From Acanthopleura granulata (Eukaryota > Mollusca > Polyplacophora > Chitonida > Chitonidae): a DNA stretch of 64,000 nucleotides. Positions 22,001 to 33,200 of this stretch are shown piece by piece. A program made the position numbers and the translations under genes. The notes under the pieces were generated by a model. That model saw nothing but the letters and a program-made list of their open reading frames with translations, ran no database searches and had not been told where the DNA came from. Location of the stretch: NCBI GenBank assembly GCA_016165875.1, contig JABBOT010000002.1:27728265-27792264 (forward strand). Direction: 5' to 3'. How positions within the stretch are numbered: the first letter of the stretch is position 1; the number at the start of each line of letters is the position of its first letter.

Positions 22001-23461
22001 TATAAATAACTAAATAAATAAATAAAAAACGGAAACAAAAATAAAAGAACTAAGTATGATTATAAGTATTTGGGTACATGTATACAGTAGTTAGGTGGGT
22101 ACAAAATGGTACCAGTAAGTAAAGAAATATTAACATATCATGATCCTTTGCGGTGGACTGAACATTGTGATTTAAAATATTTTCCAAAAACACTTTTCAT
22201 TCCCCTGACAGAAGTTTTTTTCTTGATGTTACATATATGTAGTCAAGGGTGGTTCTAAACAAGATCATTTAACGTCTACCACCTTTTCAACAGTAACATT
22301 CTGTAAAGTTATTTTTCTAAATTTCTAGAATGTTCTACACGTATATCAGGAACATTGTCTTTAAACTTCCTGTATTTATCGTGTTTCAGTCATAGATAGG
22401 TTATATATAGTTCTTTTACCTCCATGCGCACGCCGACCGACACCAACCCAACCCGCGAGTCAATAACGCTATGTTCTTTTCCATTTCCGCATACTTTTTC
22501 TGCAGAGTTTTCTCCCTTTAAATCAATGCAAAGGAAACATAACTCTGTCAGCTAAATATTGATATGTGAATGTAATTTGGTTATTTCCCCTGATTCTCCA
22601 ATCAGCACTGCTCAAATTCAGAATTTTCTTTTTCAAAAAGTACATGTTCAAAAATGTACGTAAAACTAATTCACCACTTGTGTTAAGTTAATGTTTATTT
22701 AAAATTTTGCAGGATACTGATTTTAGACAGGCTTTTATGCTATTTAACTCTAATTAATCGATTTTATTCATCGTTTCCCACATGGCCTGATATTTCTCGA
22801 CGGACTTATTTAATGACATTTTTGGTACAATGTCCCTGATGGTAATAATGAGAGAAATATCACTATACTTATACTATTTTCTCTCTTTGTTGTACATAAA
22901 CACGGGTACCTGTTTTATGTTTTCATTATTTATTTTGACACAGAGAGCGAGCGCAAACCCCGCTACTCTACAAAAGTAGGCCTACCCTTGCTAACTCTCG
23001 ATAACAGGCAACACGTCTTCCAGCCATGCAGAGAATATCCTAATTTTCCTCGCAAATATGCAAATATCTAAGAAATAAAATTTTTACCCTACTTCTTCAT
23101 AAATGAGCTCCAGTCGTTGAATTCTTGAGTATATTTGATGTACGCCGCTAAACAGTACATTAATGACGTTGGGTCGTTCTAAAGATATTGACGCACAGTA
23201 ACTCAAGGGCCTTCTCTACCTTCATTCGAGGAGAGTTCAAATTCGTGCCGCGCGAAATTTAACCGAAAATTCTAAGTTTACGAAAGTCCGCAGCTTGTGC
23301 AATTTTTCGTCCTTTTCGTGACATTAACAGGCCATATGGAAGACGTATTTGGTTGGTGATATTTGGCTAGCAGCAACTTTGTTACATAATTTCCACGGCT
23401 CAGTTAATTGACGTACAACAGTGTCGAGGGAGGTCATTTCACACACTGGGAAGCAGAAAAG
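19006..23461. other. Unit 2 spacer between KirA and the predicted KirB leader exon
   Basis: It carries the small frame 19061-19258 also seen in unit 1, SINE fragments at 20903-20978 and 21717-21884, and the unit-2-only blocks 21010-21690 and 22597-23245. I see no genes in those blocks. The predicted KirB leader exon ends at 23461 with donor GTACGT at 23462. Confidence 0.5.
21717..21884 (-). mobile_element. SINE-like element, 3' part (unit 2)
   Basis: Orthologue of 6090-6243, with an (ATTT)n tail and the same truncated body. Confidence 0.72.
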
Positions 23462-23989
23462 GTACGTACTCACTGAATAATATGTTGTCATTTTTCTACG
23501 TGGATTTTTTGTTTTCTTTTGTCAACCTTTAAAACATTTTGTTTAGCATTTGAGGTTTGGGGACACTTGAAGCAAAATCTTCACAAGGATTACACAAGCT
23601 GTTACCATCCACGCTTTTCTGATATTTGCAAGTCATGGCAGAGCTCCTCATATCGTTAGCGCTTTATCTAATGTTAACATATATGTATGCACTAAAAACT
23701 GAACTCTGACATACAATCGCAATACCCATGGGGATTGCCCAAATAAGGGTTTATGGACTTGTCGACCCGGATCCAGTCACCCATGTAGAGCGATGTGTTC
23801 TTTGGGGGAGGTGATGGGCGAGGGGCGAGCGGGGGGGGGGGATGGGAGGAGGATAGTGGGATGGGCTCTACTACTAGTTACAACGTTCTATTAACAATCA
23901 AGATAAATTCCTAACTGCCGGTAACAATCATTACGACATAGAGTTATCATATGTGTTTAAGAAGGCTATTTACTAAGCCTAGGCTATTA

Positions 23990-24165
23990 GTGGAGGTGCA
24001 TCAGGCTTCCTCTCCGGCCGTACATGGGAAGGTGTGCCAGCAGCCTGTTTCCTCCGGGCTATGTCGGGTTTCCCCCCACCATAATGTTGGCCGCCGCCGT
24101 ATAAGTGAAATATTCTTGGGTACGGCCTAAAACGTCGACCAAATAAATAAGTAAAAAAATAAATA
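23990..24165 (+). mobile_element. SINE-like element in KirB2 leader intron
   Basis: Orthologue of 7745-7935. It has a small internal deletion after CCAGCAGCCTG. Confidence 0.72.
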
Positions 24166-24777
24166 TGTGAGTAAGTATTTGTTTACAAGGAACTGTTCGT
24201 GGCCATTGATCTTTACACTTCAGAAGAAATTTGTTTCTTGCAGATCAAAAAAGCCCATTTCAGAATATAAACATTCAAAAAGAAAGTTAGTTAATAGTTA
24301 GTTTCATCACAATTATCATATAAATCAAGTGCGTGTGGAAAATTCGTGCAAAGCACTAATTAATCCTCTTTACTGTCGGCCAGTGACACTATAAATAATA
24401 ATTTAAAGCCCACATACCTTGAGTATATAAGGTACCACATGTATAAGCACATAAATAACCTCATCCATCAATATTAAAGGGCCAAGATCAGCGTCTGTAC
24501 AACACAATGACACAGATGTTGTAAAACACATGTGTTTCGCTGCGTCAGGTGACTGGACCTTGGAGTCATGGATTAAAACACTTTTACCTTTGAAGGAAAA
24601 GTTCCTATAAAGATGAAAAGTCTATAGTTAGTAAATAGGCCATTAAAAACTGTCTGTGAAAATGCGTTCACTGATATTTTCAGGGTTTTTTTAATTTAAA
24701 TTAAAACACTGGTGCTTTATTTCAACTCACAAAAGTGTCCTGTTCATTGTCAGTGCAGTGTTAGTTCTGTGTATGGC

Positions 24778-25350
24778 TCTGAATATCATAACTTCCCCAA
24801 AATCCCTTCAGACAAAGGGCACAACCCTGTATAGTTCAAATAATTAACACGTCAGGTGGTTGACTATATTACATTTAATCAGAATTCCTGAAACACTCTG
24901 TGTCTTTAACTGTGAAAGGCAGAGACTAGAATAACCTTGAGTTGTCACTTCAAAGAGTCCATCAAAACACCATATCTCTTCGTGTGTTACCTATTGACGA
25001 TCCCCAATGTTTATTTGAGGTATAAGGAACTCGAGTCGTAAAATTCTGGCCAATTGGCTCTGAATATCATAACTTCACCAAAATCTCTTCACCAAAATCC
25101 CTTCAGACACGGGCACAACCCTGTATAGTTCAAATAATTAACACGTCAGGTGGTTGACTATGTTACATTTAATCAGAATTCCTGAAACACTCTGTGTCTT
25201 TAACTGTGAAAGGCAGAGACTAGAATAACCTTGAGTTGTCACTTCAAAGAGTCCATCAAAACACCATAATTCTTCGTGTGTTACCTATTGACGATCCCCA
25301 ATGTTTATTTGAGGTATAAGGAACTCGAGTCGTAAAATTCTGGCCAATTG
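24778..25350 (+). repeat. 280-bp tandem duplication upstream of KirB2
   Basis: The segment starting GGCTCTGAATATCATAACTT and ending TTCTGGCCAATTG occurs twice in a row (about 24778-25055 and 25056-25350). The two copies share unit-2-specific variants such as GGCAGAGACTAGAATAACC, so the duplication is recent. It doubles the 190-bp upstream module. Confidence 0.88.
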
Positions 25351-25463
25351 CTTTTTTAAATAAAACATTAATGTAGAGATGCTTGCTTTGCATGAGAATT
25401 CAATATTCACGAATTCATTGGGTTTAAAAAGTCGTTTTGAAGGTATATACTAAGTATGATCTT

Positions 25464-25690
25464 ATGAAGAGAGAACTGCCACTGAATGGCATTTATAGCT
25501 TCTCCAAGACAATCGCCACTGCACGGCATTTAGAGCTTCTGAAAGAGAATCGCCACAACATGGCATTTAGACCCTCTCAAAGAGAATCGCCACTGAATGG
25601 CATTTAGAGTCTCTCAAAGAGAATCGCCACTGCGTGGCATTTAGAGCTTCTCAAAGAGAATCGCCACTGCATGGCATTTAGAGCTTCTCA
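25464..25690. repeat. 37-bp tandem repeat upstream of KirB2 (6 units)
   Basis: Six units of the repeat described at 8935-9015, ending about 90 bases before the KirB2 coding exon. The unit-to-unit variants (GAATGG, GCACGG, AACATGG, GCGTGG, GCATGG) allow the copies to be told apart. Confidence 0.87.
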
Positions 25691-25780
25691 AAGCCTCTTA
25701 AAATTGTAAACAGCAGTGATTAGAAGCTTTAGCTGAAAATACTCATATTGACATGTGTGTATTTTTCAGAGTGATTTGTA

Positions 25781-26926
25781 ATGTGGAATCCTCAAGATTT
25801 TGTCCCGCCATCATCCAAGCTGAAGCGCCTCGTGCAGGAAAACGGAGGGACAAACTTGGCATTTCGTGGCATAACTCGCAAGAAGGAAAAATTCCTCAAA
25901 GACACCTTTACTACGTTGATAGAGTCGCAATGGCGTTGGAACTTGACCTTATTTATCGGGGGCTTTGTTATCTCTTGGTATCTCTTTGCGGCTTATTACT
26001 ACAGCGTGGAGTTGGCCATGAGTCGCAGCAGCAACTCCAGCACATCTGAAGCTTGTATCACCAACGTCAACTCCTTTACCTCCACCTTACTGTTTTCTAT
26101 CGAGACACAGACCACGATTGGCTATGGATCCAGATTTGTTACCGAGTCTTGTCCCCTTGTCTTCATCGTCGTCATGTTACAGTCTCTCTTTGGAATAGGT
26201 TCTCAAGTGGCTTTGGCGGGAATTATCGTGGCTAAAGTAAAACGGGGCAAGAAAAGTACCAGCACGGTGATCTTCAGCAACTGTGCGTGCATATATGAGG
26301 AAGATGGCGAGCTCTGCTTAGCAGTGCGTGTGGCCGACATACGCCGCTCTCAAACACTGTTGCATGCTCACGCCAGAGGGCAGTTCATCAAGAAACAATA
26401 TTCCGACTCCGGTCATCTACCCGTAAAATGTTACAATCTGAAAATGACTGGAGAAAGTGGGCATGAATTTCTTTTCATGGCATGGCCGACTGTTATTATA
26501 CATAGGATAAATCAGCAGAGTCCCTTGTGGAGAATGTCCCGAGATGATTTCCTTCAGCTGAACTTTGAACTGCTTGTCATTTTAGAAGGCGTGGTCACAA
26601 ACACTGGTTATCCATTCCGAAGCTGTATCTCATTCCTGCCTTGGGATATATCATGGGGGCATAGATTTATCCCGCTAGACTTTACTGAACACGAAGACTG
26701 CACCAATGTAGATTATGCACACTTTCACAAGACGCGTCCGGTTAAAACGCCTTGGTGCAGTGCGCATGACTCCCACGTCCGCCACGCTTATCAGATCAGG
26801 CGTGTCCCAGGTGTGACGTCAGTGGCAACGTCATTCCAAGTATCACGGGAGGTCGAAATTCGCCATGACGCTGCCGATACTTACCTTGGCTCACTCACGC
26901 TGATCACAGGCCGCGACTGGTTCTGA
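25781..26926 (+). CDS. KirB copy 2: inward-rectifier potassium channel
   Basis: 381 codons, intact, with the same architecture as KirB1: TIGYGS filter (112-117), Gln142 in TM2, His195 where Kir2.1 has Glu224, WGHRF (292-296) and FHKT (315-318). The turret between TM1 and pore has an N-S-S glycosylation sequon at 85-87. L268-E269-G270 matches the canonical Kir LEG. Copy-specific residues are T56 in TM1 and A349-T350 near the C-terminus. The leader-intron donor is at 23462 and the acceptor TTTTTCAG lies just before the exon. Confidence 0.93.
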   Translation: MWNPQDFVPPSSKLKRLVQENGGTNLAFRGITRKKEKFLKDTFTTLIESQWRWNLTLFIGGFVISWYLFAAYYYSVELAMSRSSNSSTSEACITNVNSFTSTLLFSIETQTTIGYGSRFVTESCPLVFIVVMLQSLFGIGSQVALAGIIVAKVKRGKKSTSTVIFSNCACIYEEDGELCLAVRVADIRRSQTLLHAHARGQFIKKQYSDSGHLPVKCYNLKMTGESGHEFLFMAWPTVIIHRINQQSPLWRMSRDDFLQLNFELLVILEGVVTNTGYPFRSCISFLPWDISWGHRFIPLDFTEHEDCTNVDYAHFHKTRPVKTPWCSAHDSHVRHAYQIRRVPGVTSVATSFQVSREVEIRHDAADTYLGSLTLITGRDWF

Positions 26927-29575
26927 CAAGCTAAATTCTACCACCTCACAGTGCTAATCTAACTGGCTTGGTCCTGAATGACACAAGTGGTGCTTTACCA
27001 ATGGATGCCTTCTTGTTACATTATAGACACAAAGAATCAACATGTTACGCTTTTCTGGGTGAATTCGTTCAATTAAAAATTTATTCACAACAAGAATGGA
27101 TGACTTGTTTTGTCTCAAAGGTGTTTAATACAGGTATGGTGAAGCTTAGGTTCGATCTTGAAAGCGCGAAAGAGACACACGTTGATTCTGTGTTCCTCTT
27201 TTAGAAAAATATATCGCCATGCACGGCAATTCAGAAGATTTAACATTTAATCTGTAAGTGTAGTATATTCAACGAAGTTAAATCTTAAAACAACTTACTG
27301 TAGTTTTCAAAACTACTGAGAATGAAACAGTGGCTAACAGCTGTGTTTTATTTCATAATATACATGGGCACATGTATCATCTTCAATGCACTGTCTATCC
27401 AGCATATATATTTGTGAGTTAATACACTCACTGATTCTTGAGCTATATATAGGTTGGATTGTACACACTTATACATCCAGGCTGTGAACCGATACATACA
27501 TAGCCCATACGCGCACTTCCTCCTTGGTGGCCAGTGTGTGCAAAGGCCAAACAAGCTTGTTGGGCCTTTAGCTAAGTGGGGGTGTCATACGTTCACTGCG
27601 CATTCAAAATCGTAAATGGTCCAGGTAGACAGAAATAAAAATGGTCGACCCATAAATGATTCTGTTAAAAACGGCCTTAAACCCAAGCAATTAAATCTTT
27701 TTTCTCCTGACAACCACACTGCACACCACAGAGTGCATGGTTCAGCTTTCTGGGCGATCTGGAAGATTCATTCACCCCTGTTTGCCCATTTACATAAAAT
27801 ACTGCCGTTGATGATATGGAAAACTGCACATGAATTATCAAAAGTGTTATACAACTGAATTGCCTTTGTGGTCGATGTTGTTACGTGCTAATGTAGTACA
27901 ATGAACCAGGAGACTCTCACCAATGTGGTCGTGAGTTTAAGTCCAGGTCAGACCACCTTCTCCTTCGGCCTTACGTCAGAAGGTACGCCACAAACCTGCG
28001 AATGGTTGTGATATCCCCAGATTCTTCCCTGTTTCCTCCCGCCATGTAAGGCTGGGCGTCATCGTATAAGTGAAATACCCTAGTGTATGACGTAAAACAC
28101 CAGTCAATATCAATAAATAAACAAATAAATATAAAAAATAAAAAAAAAATAAAAAAATAAATATGAAACTAAATTATCTGAAACCTCTATCGTTGGCTTA
28201 TATTTTAACTTAATGAAATGACACTCAACTACATATATATTTAAAACGATGCAATATAAATATTGGAAGTAATGCAAACCTATATTTTCACTCACACAAC
28301 CATGCTACATTATATTTAGATTGAGAGTGTATATGTATCATTGAAGTATATATGGATAGAATCACTGACAAGCAATAAAATGACATTGTTCCTAATCGGG
28401 AATGTTAAACCATAATACAGTGGAAAGAGTTTTGGTCCGGTCCATATATGTAGTTTGAACAATTACAGATCTTAATTTACCAGGCTACTTAATTCCATTA
28501 GAGATTATGGGCAGCAGGAATAAAACGTGTGATACGTATAAACGTCGAAGTATCCTCTTTACAATAGAAATTATGTGCAACAAGCAGTATACATATTTAC
28601 GTATTATATTTTATATATAAACTTTATATTTGCATATATTTTTTACATATTGTTCTGCTCAGGCAAACAAATCACATGCTGAATTTAAGATAAAGAGTGT
28701 ATGGATATACCGGTGAATATACATTACGTCTAAAGTCCGCCTCATTGATGACGAAACTGGTTATATTCTATTATTCACCATTCACTTATCCACTTTATAC
28801 GCATGCGTGTGTTATACCATTGATCTTTTGTTAGGCGTACGGCACGGTTTTAAAAAATATCACTTAAATGAACAGTTTATATCTTCGCGGTTGTTATTAG
28901 TGTTAATCAATGTTGCCCTGAACTCATGGGTTTTCAACCAAATCTGTCAATTCTTGTCCAAGACCTAAGTATCAGTCAATCTCATCCAAATGTTCATTTT
29001 ATGTGACCGTTTTTCAACGTTATACAAACAATACATCTGACTGAAATCCAAACCAAGGAATTGCAATAAAATTAGGAAAATTCACGCTGTCAAAACTGTC
29101 TTTGCATTAAATAAGAAAGAGTCATTTGACAGGAAAGCTGTATATGTAAGAGTTCAGGTAACACTTGAGATGCTGTTAAATGACATTCGGTACTTTTCAT
29201 CCATATCCTAAATGGGCTCTGTACAGTACACGTATCACAGATACGTAACAACCCGAAGTCTATGTATTATATCGCACACATATATCTGTATAAAACTACA
29301 TCATTATACAAACTGATCCATATATAATATATATGTAGAAAACACTCCAAACCACGGCTAAACGCTCTTGGACACCGATTCAACTGCACAGTTTTTCGGA
29401 ATACACAATCCATGGAATGTTCATGAGGCCACGCTCCTATAGCTGAACAGCTGTATATAGCGAACGACAAAGAATTGTTGGAAAGTATATAATATGGTGC
29501 TTTGTGTTGAAAATAAGTACACGAAGCCTGCAAGCATGTGGAATGCATTGAGACATAAAAGTTCGCACAAATCGG
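26927..29575. other. Unit 2 spacer between KirB and the ParB-like gene
   Basis: It joins TGTCTCAAAG directly to GTGTTTAATACAGG at 27120, without the 1.08-kb block of unit 1. A plus SINE-like copy sits at about 27890-28165, followed by AT-rich sequence with no supported gene. The minus frame 29267-29548 matches 13634-13927 and is not supported as a gene. Confidence 0.5.
27890..28165 (+). mobile_element. SINE-like element with tRNA-like head (unit 2)
   Basis: Orthologue of 12256-12530, including the B-box-like GTGAGTTTAAGTCC and an AAATA-rich tail. Confidence 0.73.
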
Positions 29576-30786
29576 TTACTCACCAACAATTTTTATGTCT
29601 TCACCGTCAAACAGAATGATATCTCTCAAACTTAAGCTAATTTTACTGTTGTTCTCGCGGAATTTAACCTTGTATTCTTCTACATCTGTTTTAATCACAG
29701 CCGGTATCCTGATAGAAGAGCGGTGTTGTCTAGCCAGGCGATAGGCCCACAGACGACGATTTCCATCTACCACTCTGTCTTCTTCGAACACCCTGTACAC
29801 TATGATCGGAGGGATGTTTGTCTGCTCTCCTATCGGACTGCTCAGCAGCGACCGAGCTATACTCCCCAGCGAGACGCCCGTGTGGACGCCCGAGAATGTG
29901 GACGGAATAGACTTCTTTGTGTACTTGACGTTGTTTGGATCCAAGTGTGTTTCAGAGGTTGTCTGTCCTAACTTCAGCCCCCTGAAACTTGTCAGAATGT
30001 CATCGTATCTCGAGTGAGAAATTTGTTCATTCCTGTGGGATCGAGCCGTGTGAGAATAAAGCAGATTCCCATTGACGTTGTTGTTCACTTCTATATCCCC
30101 GCTCACAGGAGTCCTGTTGTGGAACGGGCTTGTTGTGCCAGCAATTTTTTGGAAAGGGTACGTTGTCGGAGCGATCCCGCTGTCGGAAGGGTTTGATATC
30201 AGATCAGTCCTTCTGCTGTAAGGGGTTGTTGTCTCGTGTCTTGTCCTGAAGCCGGAGTCTGCTTGAGGTGTGGGTTTGCTGTTAATTAGTCCCAGAACGT
30301 TATCCCTCTTCATGTACCACAATCCACCGGGACTTCCCCGCACACGGATGCTTATACCTTCGTTGTAGGTTGTGAATTTGATGCTTGGAATAATCCAGTA
30401 TGAACACAAAATGACGGGAATATCACGACAGCCTCCCAGACGCTCGTACTGCTTAAACACCCATAAACGGCGGTTGTCAGAACTAAAGTATTTCCCATTC
30501 CGCTCACAGACTGTTATCGTTGGTATACTCTCCACTGTTGTTTTACCTTCACATAATTTGTCTAAAGTCTCTCCAATCATTACGCCTCGGTGATTACTTC
30601 TCCTATCAAAAACATTGTTGATGGAGTCTTGTACGTAGCGAATATCAGATGGTCTCAGACGCATCATTTTGTGACTGCCTGAACCAAAACGATTACCTCA
30701 CAACTTACAGCTGCTTGCCAGGCTGCTTCCCAGAAATATCTCGCACGGGTATTTCCATTTATATCGAAAGTGAAAGTAGGACACAT
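29576..30786 (-). CDS. Tandem ParB/sulfiredoxin-like domain protein, copy 2
   Basis: 363 codons are open from Met-Met at 30667, with both ParB-like segments (DNRRLW and DGNRRLW) intact and the linker very like copy 1. A run of five A in copies 1 and 3 is four A here, immediately before that Met-Met. This puts the 40-residue N-terminal extension (from ATG at 30786) out of frame. Either the true start is the Met-Met codon and the lesion is harmless, or this copy lost its N-terminus. As in copy 1 the frame ends within a GTGAGT donor-like site. Function unknown. Confidence 0.68.
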
Positions 30787-31557
30787 CTACGCAAATTCAA
30801 AAGATAGGCCTATCTGTGGCGTTCATACTGATCAGCTACAATTGCATGCATAATTGTCACAGCAGGGACCTACACATATGTGCCCAGTTCAGCTGAACGA
30901 TGTCTATAAACAGCCTGCAGCCTCCAAATACACGTCTATTATACTGATTTAGAAGTGCACGCGTTCCTCTGCAAAATGGAACAAAAATGTCTGTGTTTCA
31001 ACCTACATGAATTTAACGTCGTCCCACCATATCTTCCAATCAAACATAGGGTTCAAACATTGGTGTTTTACTCCGTACTCAAGCATATTTCAATTACACC
31101 TCAGCAGGCAGCATTATGGTGGGATGAAACGGGCAGAGCCCGGGGAAATCCAAAACTTATTAGACCAGGCTGTTTGTTTATGGTGGTGGAAATATATTAC
31201 ATGTTTTGCATTTGAGGAAACGGTTTTTATATACTAAAATACGGCTGTCCGCAGTCGCCAAATGAGAGTTTGCTACATGCAGTGGTAATCGAGGTCGACA
31301 AAATGGAATTTGGGGTCAAATTTATCCCCAACCTTGACATCGATACTGAACTCTTTGGGTTTGACCTTGAATCACATTCAAGGGCACAATACAATAGAGG
31401 TTGCTAAAAGAGGTTTGTTCACCTATGGTCTTGCCATACAAGTGTTATGAATCGGAATAAGATTTATTTATCTGATTGAATGATTATATGTCACGAGAGC
31501 CATAATAAAGCTATATAACATAATAATGCTACAATGAATAAAGTATGAAGTATGGTG
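30787..31557. other. Intergenic stretch before unit 3
   Basis: Near identical to 15155-15927. It contains the shortened minus SINE fragment (31055-31175). No gene seen. Confidence 0.5.
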
Positions 31558-31734
31558 GTTGACTATATTACATTTGATCAGAATTGCTGAAACACTCTGT
31601 GTCTTTAACTGTGAAAGGCAGAGTCTAGAATAACTTTGATTTATCACTTGAGTCCATGAAAACACCATATCTCTTCGTGTGTTACGTACTGAAGTTCCCC
31701 AATGTTTATTTGAGGTATAAGGAACTCGAGTCGT

Positions 31735-32629
31735 GTGTGGCCAATGTACATTCCTTCACCACGCCTTGCTCTTCTCCGTGGAGTCTCGGCACACCATTGG
31801 TTACGGCTTCCGGTCAGTCACAGACGAGTGTCCCCACATCATCACAGCCGTCTTCTTCCAGTTCATCATCGGACTTGGCGTCCAGTGTCTTATAGCAGGT
31901 CTGGTGTTCGCCAAACTTCAACGGGCCAAAAAACGCTCCGAGACCGTTCTGTTCAGCAGTCTGGCCTGTGTCTGTTACTTCAATGGTAAACTCCGACTGT
32001 CCATCCGTGTGGGCAACCTGCGGCCATCTCACCTGCTGGAAGTGACCGCCATGGGAATGCTGGTGAAGAAAAAGACAACCGATGAAGGGGACAAAATCCC
32101 TTTTCACCAAGAGTTTCTAGATTTCCGGTCTGAAAATGACAGCGAGAACATCAATTTGTTATGGCCAGCTGTCCTATATCATACCATAGACGAGAACAGC
32201 CCGTTAAAGAATTCGAGTTCGAGGGCGGTTCTGGCGCGGTACTCGGGACTCGTGGTTGTGCAAGAGGGCGTGGTCGACTCCAGCCGCACATTCCAAGCCA
32301 GGACGTCATATTTACCAGAAGGAATATTGTATCGCTTTAAGCCTATCGCTCCACTTGTAAAGCACGCTGGTCTCTTCAGGATAAGTTATATGGATTTTAA
32401 TGTGGTGATACAACAGCATTCTGTTCGACTGATGTCGGAAGACGAGCCTCCCTCCCTGGAATCACGTGGTTGTCAGACTGAACCTGGGGGTCGGGATGAG
32501 GACATTGATGATCTTAGGGAGCAAATCATCGCCAATGGTTTCCTCAGTTGTGAATTAGGGAGAAAGTCGGAGTCGGTGGAAAGTTTCCTGGAAGCCACCA
32601 CCACTAAACTTCTGGGGAATAAGTGCTGA
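31735..32629 (+). pseudogene. KirA copy 3: 5'-truncated inward-rectifier K+ channel
   Basis: Coding similarity begins abruptly at TGTGTGGCC, codons for the pore region just before the filter. The base before this is GAACTCGAGTCG from the upstream module, with a 3-bp CGT overlap at the joint. Relative to unit 2 this equals a loss of about 1129 bp (16103-17231) that takes the N-terminus and TM1. A one-base deletion near 31763 then breaks the pore-helix frame. Downstream the filter TIGYGF, TM2 and cytoplasmic domain stay open for about 290 codons. It shares with copy 1 the loss of GY before RF, the VVVQEG change and the late one-base insertion ending at LLGNKC. It cannot make a normal channel. 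Confidence 0.87.
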
Positions 32630-32760
32630 CGATGTTCTGAGACTTCGCGAAACCGTCACAACTGATTCGCAGACTTGATTAAACTTGATAATAATTCTCC
32701 ATTACATATGATCCTCAGACATTGATTTTATGTGTATGAATTTCTATTTAAAAGCTACAA

Positions 32761-32766
32761 AATAAA
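32761..32766 (+). terminator. AATAAA polyadenylation signal of KirA copy 3
   Basis: Same site as in copies 1 and 2. Confidence 0.55.
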
Positions 32767-32849
32767 ATATGTATCAGGGTAACCTAATAATTTACTATAC
32801 AGTGGGAAAAATGAAACAGGATGTATGATTATATGATTTTCTGTAGGAC

Positions 32850-33200
32850 CAGTGCGAACATTGCGCTTGTGCGTGTGAACATTGTGCTTGTGTGTGTGAA
32901 TATTGTGCTTGTGTGTGCGAACACTGTGCTTGTGCTTGCATGTGAACATTGTGCTTGTGTGTGCGAACACTGTGCTTGTGTGTGTGAACATTGTGCTTGA
33001 GCTTGCATGTGAACATTGTGCTTGTGCATGTGAACATTGTGCTTGTGTGTGTGAACATTCTGCTTGTATGTGAACATTGTGCTTGTGCTTGTGAACATTG
33101 TGCTTGTGTGTGCGAACATTGTGCTTGTGCGTGCATGTGAACATTGTGCTTGTGTGTGTGAACACTGGGCTTGAGTGTGTGAACACTTTGCTTGTGCAGG
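32850..33200. repeat. 21-bp minisatellite behind KirA copy 3
   Basis: The shortest of the three arrays, about 16 units, with the same unit and flanks. Confidence 0.92.

Larger units (their letters stand above)
15928..31557. repeat. Tandem segmental duplication, unit 2 (KirA2-KirB2-ParB2)
   Basis: Same order as unit 1. Unit-specific features are about 680 bp at 21010-21690 and about 650 bp at 22597-23245 absent from units 1 and 3, loss of most of one SINE, a 280-bp local tandem duplication at 24778-25350, and a longer minisatellite. It holds the only intact KirA. Confidence 0.9.
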
